A stretch of 64,000 nucleotides of DNA from contig NZ_LNAL01000003.1 of assembly GCF_001483135.1 (NCBI RefSeq), forward strand, positions 496,001 through 560,000. Reading direction: 5' to 3'. Below are positions 8,142 to 16,682 of this stretch, in pieces. A program made the translations under genes and the position numbers. The notes under the pieces are model-generated. The model was not told where the DNA came from. It saw only the letters and a list, made by a program, of their open reading frames with translations, and made no database searches. Position 1 is the stretch's first letter. The number at the start of each line of letters is the position of its first letter. This stretch comes from Solirubrum puertoriconensis. Its GTDB lineage: Bacteria > Bacteroidota > Bacteroidia > Cytophagales > Hymenobacteraceae.

Positions 8142-10268
8142 ATGAAAAACCGCAACCGCGTGTCGATCGTGGTGGCTGCCTGGGGCGCCTTGGCGCTGTG
8201 GGGCTGCGCATCTAGCTCCAAAACCGCCAGCACTACCACAACCACCACGCAGACGACGGCAAGCACCACAACCGCAGCTCCGGCTGCCGAATCGTACCCC
8301 GCCGGCGTGGGCCTGAACGTGGCCAACATCGACAAGTCGGTGTCGGCCTGCGACGATTTCAACCAGTACGCTTCGGGTAATTGGTACAAAAACAACCCCA
8401 TTCCGGCTGCTGAGGTACGTTGGGGCTCGTTCAACGAGCTGGCCGACAAGAACAACGCCGTAATGCGGCAAATTCTGGACGAAGCTGCCGCCAACAAAAA
8501 CGCCGCGAAAGGCACCAATGCCCAAAAAGTAGGCGACTACTATGCTTCGGCCATGGATACGGCCGCTATCGAGGCGGCCGGCCTCAAGTATCTGCAGCCC
8601 GAGTTGGCCCGCATCAGCGCCACCAAGGACCTGAAGAGCCTGCAGAACCAACTGGTGCGTGCGCAAATGCTGCAAACCGGAGCCGTGTTCAGCACCTACG
8701 TTGGGCAGGACGATAAAATTAGCTCGCAGTACGCCGTAAATCTGTATCAAGGCGGCCTGAGCCTGCCCGACCGCGACTACTACCTGAAAGAGGATGCGCG
8801 CTCGAAAGGTATTCGGGCGGCGTACATGACGTACCTGACGAACACCTTTAAGCTGCTCGGCGACAGCGAGGCCACGGCCAAAAAGAACGCCGCAACGGTG
8901 ATGCGCCTCGAAACGCGCTTGGCCAAAGCCTCGAAGAGCCGTGTGGACCTGCGCGACCCGTACGCCAACTACAACAAAATGACGGTGGCCGAAGCCAATA
9001 AGCGCTTCCCCAACCTAGGGCTATCGGCCATGCTACCGCAGCTGGGCCTGGGCTCAGCCAAAGAAGTAATCGTGGGCCAGCCGGCATTCTTCCAGGAGGC
9101 TAGCAACGCCCTGAAAGCCGAGCCGCTCAACGACTGGAAAACCTACCTGCGCTGGCACCTGGTGTCGTCGGTGCCGTCGGCGCTGCCGCAAGCGTTCAAC
9201 GACGAGTCGTTCCGTTTCCAGCAAGTACTCACGGGTGCTAAAAAGCAGCAGCCCCGCTGGAAGCGCATGATCCGCGCTACGGATGGTGCCCTGGGCGAAG
9301 CTTTCGGCCAGCTGTATGTTGACAAGGCCTTCACCCCCGAGGCGAAAGCCAAGGCCATGGAGATGGTCAGCAACATCAAGGAGGCCATGGGTGAGCACAT
9401 TCAGAGCAACGACTGGATGAGCGACGCCACCAAGAAGGAAGCCATGAAAAAGCTGAATGCCTTCACGGTGAAAATTGGCTACCCCGACCAGTGGAAGGAC
9501 TACTCGGCGCTGAACATCTCGCGCGAGTCGTACCTGAAAAACGTGCTGGCTTCGCGCGAGTGGGCTTACCGCGACATGACCAGCAAGTTTGGCAAGCCCA
9601 TCGACCGCAAGGAGTGGGGCATGACGCCGCCCACCGTAAACGCCTACTACAATCCGTCGATGAACGAGATTGTGTTCCCGGCCGGCATCATGCAACCGCC
9701 GTTCTTCGATCCGAAGGCTGACGACGCCGTGAACTACGGCGGCATGGGCGCGGTAATCGGCCACGAAATCACGCACGGTTTCGACGACCAGGGCCGCCAG
9801 TACGACGCCGAAGGCAACCTGAAAGACTGGTGGACCAAGGAAGACGCCGAAAAGTTTGAGGCTCGTGCTGCCGTAGTAGGCAAGCAGTACTCGGCCTTCC
9901 AGCCGCTCGACTCGGTGTACGTGAACGGCAAGCTAACCATGGGCGAAAACCTGGCCGACCTGGGTGGCCTGAGCATTGCCCACTCGGCCCTGCAAAAGCA
10001 GCTGAAAAAGCAGTACCCCAACGGCAACGTGCCTAAGTACGACGGCCTCACGCCCGACCAGCGTTTCTTCCTGGCCTGGGCGCAGATCTGGCGTACCAAC
10101 ACGCGTCCGGAGTTCCTGCGTCAGCAAGTACTTACCGACCCGCACTCGCCGGCGCAGTTCCGTACCAACGGCCCGCTGATGAACATGCCGCAGTTCTTTG
10201 AGGCTTTCGGCTGCAAAGAGGATGCAAAAATGGTACGCGCCAAAACCGAGCGTGCCAAAATTTGGTAA
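8142..10268 (+). CDS. M13-family zinc metallopeptidase (neprilysin/PepO-like lipoprotein)
   Basis: 708 residues. A lipoprotein signal (LALWGCASS, lipidated Cys) is followed by a Thr-rich linker and the M13 peptidase body starting SACDDFNQYASGNWYKNN. Zinc and catalytic residues are visible: HEITH at 541-545 and GENLADLGG with the third ligand Glu602. The family substrate-binding sequences NAYYNPSMNEIVFPAGI and the C-terminal FFLAWAQIW are also present. The enzyme should cleave peptides at the cell envelope or outside. It ends in a strong terminator and appears monocistronic. Confidence 0.96.
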   Translation: MKNRNRVSIVVAAWGALALWGCASSSKTASTTTTTTQTTASTTTAAPAAESYPAGVGLNVANIDKSVSACDDFNQYASGNWYKNNPIPAAEVRWGSFNELADKNNAVMRQILDEAAANKNAAKGTNAQKVGDYYASAMDTAAIEAAGLKYLQPELARISATKDLKSLQNQLVRAQMLQTGAVFSTYVGQDDKISSQYAVNLYQGGLSLPDRDYYLKEDARSKGIRAAYMTYLTNTFKLLGDSEATAKKNAATVMRLETRLAKASKSRVDLRDPYANYNKMTVAEANKRFPNLGLSAMLPQLGLGSAKEVIVGQPAFFQEASNALKAEPLNDWKTYLRWHLVSSVPSALPQAFNDESFRFQQVLTGAKKQQPRWKRMIRATDGALGEAFGQLYVDKAFTPEAKAKAMEMVSNIKEAMGEHIQSNDWMSDATKKEAMKKLNAFTVKIGYPDQWKDYSALNISRESYLKNVLASREWAYRDMTSKFGKPIDRKEWGMTPPTVNAYYNPSMNEIVFPAGIMQPPFFDPKADDAVNYGGMGAVIGHEITHGFDDQGRQYDAEGNLKDWWTKEDAEKFEARAAVVGKQYSAFQPLDSVYVNGKLTMGENLADLGGLSIAHSALQKQLKKQYPNGNVPKYDGLTPDQRFFLAWAQIWRTNTRPEFLRQQVLTDPHSPAQFRTNGPLMNMPQFFEAFGCKEDAKMVRAKTERAKIW

Positions 10269-10291
10269 GCTAGTCAGCTCCAGGTAGATAA

Positions 10292-10325
10292 GGCGGTCCG
10301 CGCTAAATGCGCGGGCCGCCTTTTT
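10292..10325 (+). terminator. Rho-independent terminator of the M13 peptidase gene
   Basis: Twelve-base stem (GGCGGTCCGCGC paired with GCGCGGGCCGCC, one G-T pair) followed by TTTTT, 23 bp after the peptidase stop. Confidence 0.85.
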
Positions 10326-10407
10326 CTTTGCTGCAACTTTGTAACTCGCCGTATAGCCATCGATTGGCCTAGGTACCTATGGCCGCATGTTTACTAACCC
10401 TCGTTGC

Positions 10408-10848
10408 ATGAACAAGTTTCTATTTGCCGCCCTAGGTGTGCTGTTGCTCCTGAGTGCCTGCCAGCGCAAGGATGCGCTTAAGACGGATGCCGCCAGTACA
10501 ACACCGGCCACTCCTGCCACGGCACCTGCGCCAACCCCCACCGACCGCACCGCCGAATACCTCAGCAACCCGCAAGTTGGCGACGTGCTGGTAGTGCGCT
10601 TTTTCCCGGAAGGTGGCGCGCAGGAGCAGTTTTACTTCTACCGCATTTTTCGCGTGAGCGGCGACAGTATACTTACCAACCCGGCCCGGCAGCCGGCCAC
10701 CAGCGCCACCGCCGATGTAAGCGGCATGGAGGTGTTTGCGCCCCAAGCCGTGCGCGCCTACACCCGTCAGGAGTTGGTTGATTTTCAAAAAGAAGACCCC
10801 ACCGATCCGCAGCACTCCAAGTTGGTGCAGATTCGGCGGGGCCAGTAA
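10408..10848 (+). CDS. Lipoprotein of unknown function
   Basis: 146 residues. The lipoprotein signal is MNKFLFAALGVLLLLSAC with Cys18 as lipidation site, followed by a Thr/Ala/Pro linker (about 28-50). The folded part begins near QVGDVLVVRFFPEGGAQEQF and has alternating strands (FYFYRIFRVSGDSIL). It ends in a charged tail (KLVQIRRGQ). The ATG at 10408 was preferred to 10387 because it starts the signal peptide. It converges with the cyclophilin gene 15 bp downstream. No family was recognised. Confidence 0.7.
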   Translation: MNKFLFAALGVLLLLSACQRKDALKTDAASTTPATPATAPAPTPTDRTAEYLSNPQVGDVLVVRFFPEGGAQEQFYFYRIFRVSGDSILTNPARQPATSATADVSGMEVFAPQAVRAYTRQELVDFQKEDPTDPQHSKLVQIRRGQ

Positions 10849-10863
10849 GCAGAGGCGAGGTAG

Positions 10864-11634
10864 CTATTTCAGGATTTCCACCTTCATGCCCACATCCTTC
10901 AGCGGCCAATTGTAAGCATCAACGGGCACCTGGTTGATTTTCTCAACCACATCCATGCCTTCTACCACTTCGCCAAACACGGTGTACTGGCCATCGAGGG
11001 CGGGCACGCCGCCTTCGGTGGTGTATACCTTAAGCTGCTCGGGCGTGAGCTTGCGGCCGGCTACTCCTTGTGCCTGAAAAGCTTCCATAGGCTTGCCTAC
11101 AGTAAAGTAAAAGTCATGCGAGGAGGAGAGGCGGCCGGGGTTCTTCTCGTCGTCGTAGCGGGCCATGCCCACGGCGCCGCGGCGGTGGAAGTACTCGGGC
11201 TTGATTTCGGGCGGCAGGTGGTACTTGCCTAGGCTTATGGTGCGCTTATCGGAATTGCCGCCCTGCACCACAAAGCCCTTCTCAATGCGGTAGAACACCG
11301 TCTGATCGAGGTAGCCCTTGTTGGCCAGCAGCAGAAAATTGGCGCGGTGCAGCGGCGTATCCTTGAACAAGCGCACCTTCACCGGGCCCATGTCCGTTTT
11401 TATCAGCACCTGGGTTTGCGGATGTTCCTGGCCGTACTTCGTCAGGATTTCCACCACGTTCTGATCGTTGATCTTGGTCAGGTCGGGGCCGGGGCGGTTC
11501 GAGCCATCGGCCGAAAGAGGGGTGGCTTGTTCCTGGGTAGGCTGTTGCTGGTTGCAAGCAGTAACCGACAGCAGGGCTGCACCTAGGGCAGCCTGGGCGA
11601 GGGTGGGGCGAAGGCGGGCAAGAGCGGTGGTCAT
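10864..11634 (-). CDS. Peptidyl-prolyl cis-trans isomerase, cyclophilin type, lipoprotein
   Basis: 256 residues. The N-terminal lipoprotein signal ends in LLSVTAC (Cys27). A 50-residue linker precedes the cyclophilin fold, which carries VKVRLFKDTPLHRANFLLLA, FYRIEKGFVVQGG (the catalytic-arginine region of cyclophilins normally reads FHRVIxxFMxQGG, here FYRIEKGFVVQGG), AVGMARYDD, HDFYFTV and YTVFGEVVEGMDVVEKI. It probably acts on proline-containing proteins in the periplasm. An inserted segment (about 140-165, rich in K/P/E) is common in Bacteroidota cyclophilins. A CCTAGG site lies in the signal-peptide codons. Confidence 0.93.
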   Translation of the reverse strand: MTTALARLRPTLAQAALGAALLSVTACNQQQPTQEQATPLSADGSNRPGPDLTKINDQNVVEILTKYGQEHPQTQVLIKTDMGPVKVRLFKDTPLHRANFLLLANKGYLDQTVFYRIEKGFVVQGGNSDKRTISLGKYHLPPEIKPEYFHRRGAVGMARYDDEKNPGRLSSSHDFYFTVGKPMEAFQAQGVAGRKLTPEQLKVYTTEGGVPALDGQYTVFGEVVEGMDVVEKINQVPVDAYNWPLKDVGMKVEILK

Positions 11635-11700
11635 AGCAGCAAGAAAAATCCCCCGAACCTAGGGCGGGTCCGGGGGACAAACATACACGGCTTCGGCAAC

Positions 11701-12603
11701 TCAGAGCTTGATGCCCAGTTTTTTCGCGATATCCTTGAACATGTCCGGGTCGAAGTCTTCGGCGCCGGGGGCGTTCAACTGAGGTTCTTCTTCGAGATTG
11801 GGGTAGGGGGCGCCTTCGGGCGAGCCTTGCACCACCTGCAGTTCCTGGCCGTCTTCGGGGTGCGGGCCGTTCCAAATCAGGCCGGCCTGCAGGTAATCCT
11901 CGGGGCTGAAGGTGTAAAGCTTCAGGTGCAAGCCTTTTTGCTCGTGCTTGCGCGCTTCCGGAAAAGCCTTATTGCTAAGGTCGGGCACGGGAACCAGCTT
12001 GGTCACGGCCACGCCGGTAAGCACCTCCAGGGCGCGGGCGTAGGCCACAATGTGCACGCCGCCGCGTACCAATAAGTAGCCCACCATTTCGCGGGCGGTG
12101 CGGTCGGTTACCATTTCGTACACGCGCATTTTGTTGGCGCGGGCGCCGCACTCCAGAAAGAAGTTGTGCAGCAAATCCATTTTCAGGTTGCCAGTATTCA
12201 CCACATTTTGCCCCGTCCAGGGCAGGCCCATCGAGTCGACGGGCAGGGCACCCTGGCCACTGGCAATAAAGTGGTAGGAGTTGCGCGCATCCACCGCGTT
12301 TTGCAGCGGGCCGGGCTCGGGGTCGTGGCCGCGCTTGGTGGTGCCCGTCAGGAGCAGGTTAATAGCATACGACACCGCTTCGATATGGCCGTACTCTTCG
12401 GCCGCAATGCTGGCAACCAATTCGTAAAACGGCCGCAGCCGCTTGCGCCCCCTGAAGTTGAACGACTGGAAAGTGTAGTTCATCAGGGTCGACATCTCCC
12501 CGAACTTGCCACCAAGCAACTCCTGAACGGCCGCGGCATCGTTGGCCGATGGGTTTTTGGGCGTAGGGAGCTCCAGCGCCAGTCTATCGATGCGGTGTAT
12601 CAT
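11701..12603 (-). CDS. Manganese catalase
   Basis: 300 residues of the non-haem dimanganese catalase family, which dismutates hydrogen peroxide. Ligand regions are visible: LLGGKFGEMSTLMNYTFQS (first Glu), IAAEEYGHIEAVSY (Glu and His), FFLECGARANKMRVYEM and DRTAREMVGYLLVRGGVHI. The C-terminal part is Pro/Glu-rich and ends KDIAKKLGIKL. An upstream in-frame ATG at 12633 adds MDYPNHTLYT. The ATG at 12603 (MIHRIDRL) fits the usual MFxHxKxL start. It fits an oxidative-stress role; the two DUF892 proteins elsewhere in the window may share that context. Confidence 0.94.
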   Translation of the reverse strand: MIHRIDRLALELPTPKNPSANDAAAVQELLGGKFGEMSTLMNYTFQSFNFRGRKRLRPFYELVASIAAEEYGHIEAVSYAINLLLTGTTKRGHDPEPGPLQNAVDARNSYHFIASGQGALPVDSMGLPWTGQNVVNTGNLKMDLLHNFFLECGARANKMRVYEMVTDRTAREMVGYLLVRGGVHIVAYARALEVLTGVAVTKLVPVPDLSNKAFPEARKHEQKGLHLKLYTFSPEDYLQAGLIWNGPHPEDGQELQVVQGSPEGAPYPNLEEEPQLNAPGAEDFDPDMFKDIAKKLGIKL

Positions 12604-12676
12604 GGTATAAAGGGTGTGGTTGGGATAATCCATTGCTTAACGGTTGTATAGTCAGGTAGTTATAGATGAGATAAAC

Positions 12677-12705
12677 AAAAAAGCCCCTGCCAGGCAGGGG
12701 CTTTT
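12677..12705. terminator. Hairpin terminator between catalase and nuclease genes
   Basis: Nine-base stem GCCCCTGCC/GGCAGGGGC with a single-base centre, A run on the left and T run on the right. It lies downstream of the minus-strand nuclease gene and would stop transcription from it before the catalase gene. Confidence 0.85.
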
Positions 12706-12733
12706 GAGTAAGCAAGTAGCCAGATGCAGCTGG

Positions 12734-13924
12734 CTATTTATCGTTGAAAGGGCTGTTGTCGTCCTTTTTCTTGGCCTTGGTTTTCTCCTTCTGCTTGTCG
12801 TTGTCGCGCTTCTCCTTGGTCTTCGCCTTGTCGGCTTCGGGCGTAGGGGCTGGGGAGGCTGCCGGCGCCGCAGCTTCGGCGGCCGGAGCTGGAGCGGCGC
12901 CGTCGGCCGAGCCTACTACGTCGGGTTTCTCGGCAGCCTTCTCTTTCTGCAGCGAAAGCAGCATGTTCAGCGGCACGAGTTGGTTGTCTTTCCAAGCCTC
13001 AAGCTGCTCGTCGAGAAGCTTTTTCTCCTCCTTGCTCAATTTGCCGGGGCGCATCATCGCACCCAGATCGGGGCTGCCGGCATCTTTCCAGGCCGTGTAC
13101 CACATGGAGGCTACCAGCGTGGGCGCCCCTTTGAGGCGGTAAGCCACCATGCCGCCCACTTTTTTGTGGTACTCCTTGGCGAAGGCATCGGAGTAGGAGC
13201 GGCGGGTTTTGCCGTACTTATGCGAGTAGGTGTATTTCTTCTCGGTGGTGTAGTTCTTGCTCAGCTCCATCTCGTAGTCGAAGGTGGCACCCAGGAAGCC
13301 GTACGAATCCTGCACCACTTTCCAGATAGCCGACTTGGGGTCTTTGATGTAATCGGCCTTATCCGAATCGAGCTTGTACTCGGCAATAAACATCTCAGGC
13401 AGCTTCGACTCCCACAACGAGTGCAGGCCGGTTTGCTTGGTGAGCTGGCCGTCGTAGTTCTCGGTGGTGTGCAGCGGCACAAAGGCGTCGGCCACGTAGT
13501 GGTTCAGGTCGGCCGAGAGGGCAATGATGGCTGTGGTATCGCGCTGCTTAAAAGCTTCGGTTAGCTTCTCCTTGGTTTCGAGCACCACCCACGGCACCAC
13601 GCCGTACTTCTTCAGCGTGTCGGCGGTGTACTTGGCTACGGCCTTGTCGTAGTCTTTCGGCATCATCCCGAAGGGGTTGTCGCCGAAGTGGTCCATGTCG
13701 ATGAAGTGCTTGGTGGCCTCGGTGGGGTCGTCGTTGCGGCGCTCGTCGGGGGCGGTGCTCAGCTTTACCAGCTGCGGCATGTGGCGGTAGTAGAAGGCCT
13801 GCATGCTCGAGGGCAGCGCGTACACGGCTATCTGCGTGATGGTGCGGTGACCAAAAAAGCCCCAACCGGGCGACAACACCGGCACCAGCATGGCCAGCGC
13901 TAAGGAGAATAAAGCTTTTTTCAT
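12734..13924 (-). CDS. Exported S1/P1 nuclease-like zinc enzyme
   Basis: 396 residues. A signal peptide ends at LSPG so that the mature protein would begin WGFFGHRT, as in S1/P1 nuclease and phospholipase C-type zinc enzymes where the N-terminal Trp and nearby His bind zinc. Further ligand-type motifs are HFIDMDHFG and LNHYVADAFVPLHTTEN (compare HYVGDxHQPLH of P1). The last 75 residues are an Ala/Pro/Lys-rich tail (KAKTKEKRDNDKQKEK) that looks disordered. It probably hydrolyses nucleic acid or phosphoester substrates outside the cytoplasm; the exact substrate is uncertain. Confidence 0.85.
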   Translation of the reverse strand: MKKALFSLALAMLVPVLSPGWGFFGHRTITQIAVYALPSSMQAFYYRHMPQLVKLSTAPDERRNDDPTEATKHFIDMDHFGDNPFGMMPKDYDKAVAKYTADTLKKYGVVPWVVLETKEKLTEAFKQRDTTAIIALSADLNHYVADAFVPLHTTENYDGQLTKQTGLHSLWESKLPEMFIAEYKLDSDKADYIKDPKSAIWKVVQDSYGFLGATFDYEMELSKNYTTEKKYTYSHKYGKTRRSYSDAFAKEYHKKVGGMVAYRLKGAPTLVASMWYTAWKDAGSPDLGAMMRPGKLSKEEKKLLDEQLEAWKDNQLVPLNMLLSLQKEKAAEKPDVVGSADGAAPAPAAEAAAPAASPAPTPEADKAKTKEKRDNDKQKEKTKAKKKDDNSPFNDK

Positions 13925-14232
13925 GGAAGAATGCCAAAAGGCGGGAAAAGGCCGATAAAGTTCGGGAAATTTTGGCGTAGATGCTTCGCAAACAGCGGCT
14001 AGGATGGTTGGTTTTGGCGCCTGCCGTAGCAGAGCATTGTCGGCAATGCTGGCGCAGCTCAGCTACTGGCTAGCAATTGGTTGCCCTAGGTGGCTACGTT
14101 TGGCCAGCGCAACAACAAGTACAAGGAATACTAGGTGCACCAAAAAGCGCGTAAGCCGTTGCTTCGCCAGAAGCTCAGCTGCAGCCCCGAAAATTTCGTT
14201 CTTGTACCATTACATCTGCCCCGCCACCCGCC
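13925..14232. other. Divergent intergenic region
   Basis: 308 bp between the nuclease start and the divergent gene at 14233. It contains one CCTAGG site (14084-14089) and no clear exact TAnnTTTG box or hairpin. A TTG-to-TTG reading on either strand shows no family features. Promoters for both flanking genes are expected here but could not be placed. Confidence 0.4.
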
Positions 14233-15267
14233 TTGAACGAAATATCCAAAAAGAAGCCTTCGTACCGCATTAGCCAGCCGTTGCGCGAGTACTTGCACCT
14301 TTACGACCGCGAAACGCGCCTGCCCGTCACCTACGGCGATTTGCTGCGCTCCACGGGTTCGTTTCCGCTGCTCGACCGCCAAGGCACCGACACCCTCTGG
14401 GAAACCGTGCATTACGAGCCGCACACGTTGTTGGAGCTGAGCCAGGGCCTGACGCAGGTGTATGCGCTGTTGAAAACCGACGGCGACTTGTCATTTACGG
14501 AGCACCTAATTGCCGACCGCGTGGATTACTGCCGGTTTGGTAACTCCAATCCGTTTCGGGTGCGCATCGTCAACCAGTTCAACGATAACTACGACTACTT
14601 CTACGTGAAGCGGGCCGACGCCTCGCGCGTGTACGGGCTGGAGCTGGAGCACCTGTTGTCGCCCAACAGCATCAACTTTCTGGTGGCCGGTGACACGCTC
14701 ATCGAGGAGCACATTGCCGGCATTCCGGGCGACGACTTTATTCGCACGCGCCTCGATCGGCCGCACCTCAACCAGGTGCGCATTGCCAAGGAGTTTGTGA
14801 AGTTCAACGAGCGGTGCTTTGCGCGCCTGCTCGGCGACATGCGCTCCTACAACTACGTTATCGACGTGACGCCCGACTTCGAGGACGAGCAATACCGCGT
14901 GCGGGCCATCGACTTCGACCAGCAGAGTTACGAGGGGCACAAGGCCATGTACCTGCCGCAGTACTTCCGCGACAACCGCCCCGTGGTGGAGCTGGTGCGG
15001 CAGCTACTTTCGCCCGAAACCATTCGGCAATACCAAACCGAGGAGCGCACTCTGATGGCCCGCCGCGCCCGCGCCGAGCGTTACCGCCTGAAAGACCTGG
15101 TTGATTGCATGCGGCAGGAGGAGCTTTCGCCGCCCGATAAAATTGCGCAGCTGAAAAAGGAGCTGAACTTACACCACCAAACCAGCGAATTTGACCGCTG
15201 CGACTCCGTGGGCGACGTGGTGCGCATGAACTTGCGCTTGGTGCTCGGCCGACCCAGGTCCGCCTAG
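14233..15267 (+). CDS. Conserved-type cytosolic protein of unknown function
   Basis: 344 residues, no signal peptide or membrane helix. Visible blocks are ISQPLREYLHLYDRETRLPV near the start, DGDLSFTEHLIADRVDYCRF, FNDNYDYFYVKRADASRVYG, EHIAGIPGDDFI, and a distinctive YNYVIDVTPDFEDEQYRV then RAIDFDQQSYEG. The order of a 'K in strand', 'IxGIPGDDF' and 'DFDQ' recalls a kinase-like fold but this is weak. The only plausible start is TTG at 14233, since the first in-frame ATG would remove most of the conserved-looking part. It ends in a CTA-GG-free Arg-rich tail. Function unknown. Confidence 0.7.
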   Translation: MNEISKKKPSYRISQPLREYLHLYDRETRLPVTYGDLLRSTGSFPLLDRQGTDTLWETVHYEPHTLLELSQGLTQVYALLKTDGDLSFTEHLIADRVDYCRFGNSNPFRVRIVNQFNDNYDYFYVKRADASRVYGLELEHLLSPNSINFLVAGDTLIEEHIAGIPGDDFIRTRLDRPHLNQVRIAKEFVKFNERCFARLLGDMRSYNYVIDVTPDFEDEQYRVRAIDFDQQSYEGHKAMYLPQYFRDNRPVVELVRQLLSPETIRQYQTEERTLMARRARAERYRLKDLVDCMRQEELSPPDKIAQLKKELNLHHQTSEFDRCDSVGDVVRMNLRLVLGRPRSA

Positions 15268-15332
15268 GCGCCGGCATCAACTTCGGAGCACGGCACCGAT
15301 CCGCACCTCAGATGAGCTTCAGCAAGCCGAGC

Positions 15333-15992
15333 TTAGTACCCCAAACCAATCAGAAACCCCAGCGACACCTCCGGCCCGCCCGGTCCGAAGAAGCGCACGA
15401 GGCTGCGCATTTCCTTGCTGGGGCGGCCGTAGGTGGCATAGTGGTAAGTGGCCGGGTCGCCGGTGAAGACCAAGCCGTATCCAAAGGTGCCCAGCATACC
15501 AAAGCGGCCGGGCTGCCAGCGCAAGCCCGTGCGCAAGTGCAGTACGCCGCTTGGCCGTAGCGAGTACTGAACTTCCTCGTCGTCGATGGCAAGCGTAACG
15601 TTGGCAAAGCGACCCGAACGCGCCAGATTGGCGCCAAAAAAGGGCGACACCCGTTTGGTAGGCTCGATGTAGTACCGCACACCCACGCCAATCTTACCAC
15701 CAAGGCCAACGCCCAAACCCCCGTTTACCTCGAGGTTGGGCGACACCAGTTGGCTGTATTCGAAGCCCCAGCCGTAGGGCGCGCCCCAGCCCAGGCTCAT
15801 ACCTAGGGAGCTTGGCCGGTACAGCGGAGGGCGGCCCGCCGCCGCCGAAGCCGCAGGTGGCGGTAGCGGCCGCGCGGTCAGCCTGCTGGTGTCGGGCTTG
15901 GCGGCTAATTCCGATTGGGCCTGCAGCGGCAAAGTAGTGAATACGGCCAAGCTAAAAGCGGCCCCGATAGCACGAATAGTAGGTGTAATCAT
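15333..15992 (-). CDS. Outer-membrane beta-barrel-like protein
   Basis: 219 residues. A signal peptide (AIGAAFSLAVFTTLPLQAQ) precedes a Pro/Ala-rich linker and an 8-10-strand amphipathic beta pattern (LGMSLGWGAPYGWGFEYSQL, GGKIGVGVRYYIEP, VLHLRTGLRWQPGRFGM, GTFGYGLVFTG). It ends in alternating Gly/aromatic residues (VSLGFLIGLGY) with a C-terminal aromatic, typical of outer-membrane barrels. No specific family was recognised. The ATG at 15992 was chosen; the upstream GTG adds two residues. Confidence 0.7.
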   Translation of the reverse strand: MITPTIRAIGAAFSLAVFTTLPLQAQSELAAKPDTSRLTARPLPPPAASAAAGRPPLYRPSSLGMSLGWGAPYGWGFEYSQLVSPNLEVNGGLGVGLGGKIGVGVRYYIEPTKRVSPFFGANLARSGRFANVTLAIDDEEVQYSLRPSGVLHLRTGLRWQPGRFGMLGTFGYGLVFTGDPATYHYATYGRPSKEMRSLVRFFGPGGPEVSLGFLIGLGY

Positions 15993-16004
15993 GGCCACAA
16001 AAAT

Positions 16005-16037
16005 GCGCGAAAGCAGCCGAGGTTGGCTGCTTTCGCG
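16005..16037 (-). terminator. Terminator of the CinA-like gene
   Basis: Inverted repeat GCGAAAGCAGCC with its complement around a GAGGT loop. Read on the minus strand it is followed by GCATTTTTG, a U-rich tail, downstream of the gene ending at 16059. Confidence 0.75.
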
Positions 16038-16058
16038 GGCATTTTGGTAGCAAAAAGT

Positions 16059-16574
16059 TTAGCTGCCCTTTACGCTTTCGCTGGGGCTGTTTTGGCGTCG
16101 ATCGAGCAGCTCGCCGAGCTTGGCGTAAATGAAGTCGGCGGCTAAGTCGCGCAGTTTGTCGGTAGGGCCTTTGAGCACCTCGCGGTACTCGTGGGCGCGG
16201 CCTTCGAGCAAAATGGTAACGAAGACGGTGCCCGAAGGCTTATCGGGAGTTTCGGAGGCGCCGGGGCCAAACAGGCCGGTAATGGCCACGCACACATCGG
16301 CGGGTAGTTGCTTATGTAAGCCCTCCACCATTTCGTTGGTGGTTTGCTGGCTTTCGGCCGAGTACTCCTCCAGGGTTTTTTTCTTGACACCCAGCAGGCG
16401 TTGCTTGGCCTCGCCGTGGTAGGTAACCACCGAGCCCAGCAGCACATTGCTTACGCCCTGGGCCGGTGCCAGCTGGGCAGCTACCCAGCCGCAGGTGCAG
16501 CTCTCGGCCAGCGCCAGCGTGAGCTTGTGTTGCAGGAATTTCTTAACGAGCGAGTCGACGTCGGGACTTTTCAT
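16059..16574 (-). CDS. pncC: CinA C-terminal domain protein (nicotinamide-nucleotide amidase type)
   Basis: 171 residues covering the CinA-C/PncC domain, which hydrolyses nicotinamide mononucleotide to the acid form in NAD recycling. Characteristic segments are LTLALAESCTCGWVAAQL, VSNVLLGSVVTYHGEAKQ, LLGV, SAESQQTTNEMVEGL, CVAITGLFGPGASETPDKP and GTVFVTIL. The N-terminal competence-damage domain found in full-length CinA is absent. A TTTGAGCTCAAA palindrome lies at 16641-16652 upstream. Symbol assigned from domain identity only. Confidence 0.88.
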   Translation of the reverse strand: MKSPDVDSLVKKFLQHKLTLALAESCTCGWVAAQLAPAQGVSNVLLGSVVTYHGEAKQRLLGVKKKTLEEYSAESQQTTNEMVEGLHKQLPADVCVAITGLFGPGASETPDKPSGTVFVTILLEGRAHEYREVLKGPTDKLRDLAADFIYAKLGELLDRRQNSPSESVKGS

Positions 16575-16682
16575 AGCAGTAGGGGCGCGGCATGCTGCCT
16601 TACGCGTACAAACACGGCTGAGTTAATTTCAAGCCTGAGTTTTGAGCTCAAACCAGCCGTCGGGCCGCGCCCTACTTCAAGT

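Noticed and set aside
12644-13564. 306-codon plus-strand open frame opposite the S1/P1-like nuclease gene
   Set aside because: It lies wholly antisense to a gene with a clear family match, and its translation is low complexity (Val/Gly/Leu runs) with no motif. High G+C creates many such shadows.
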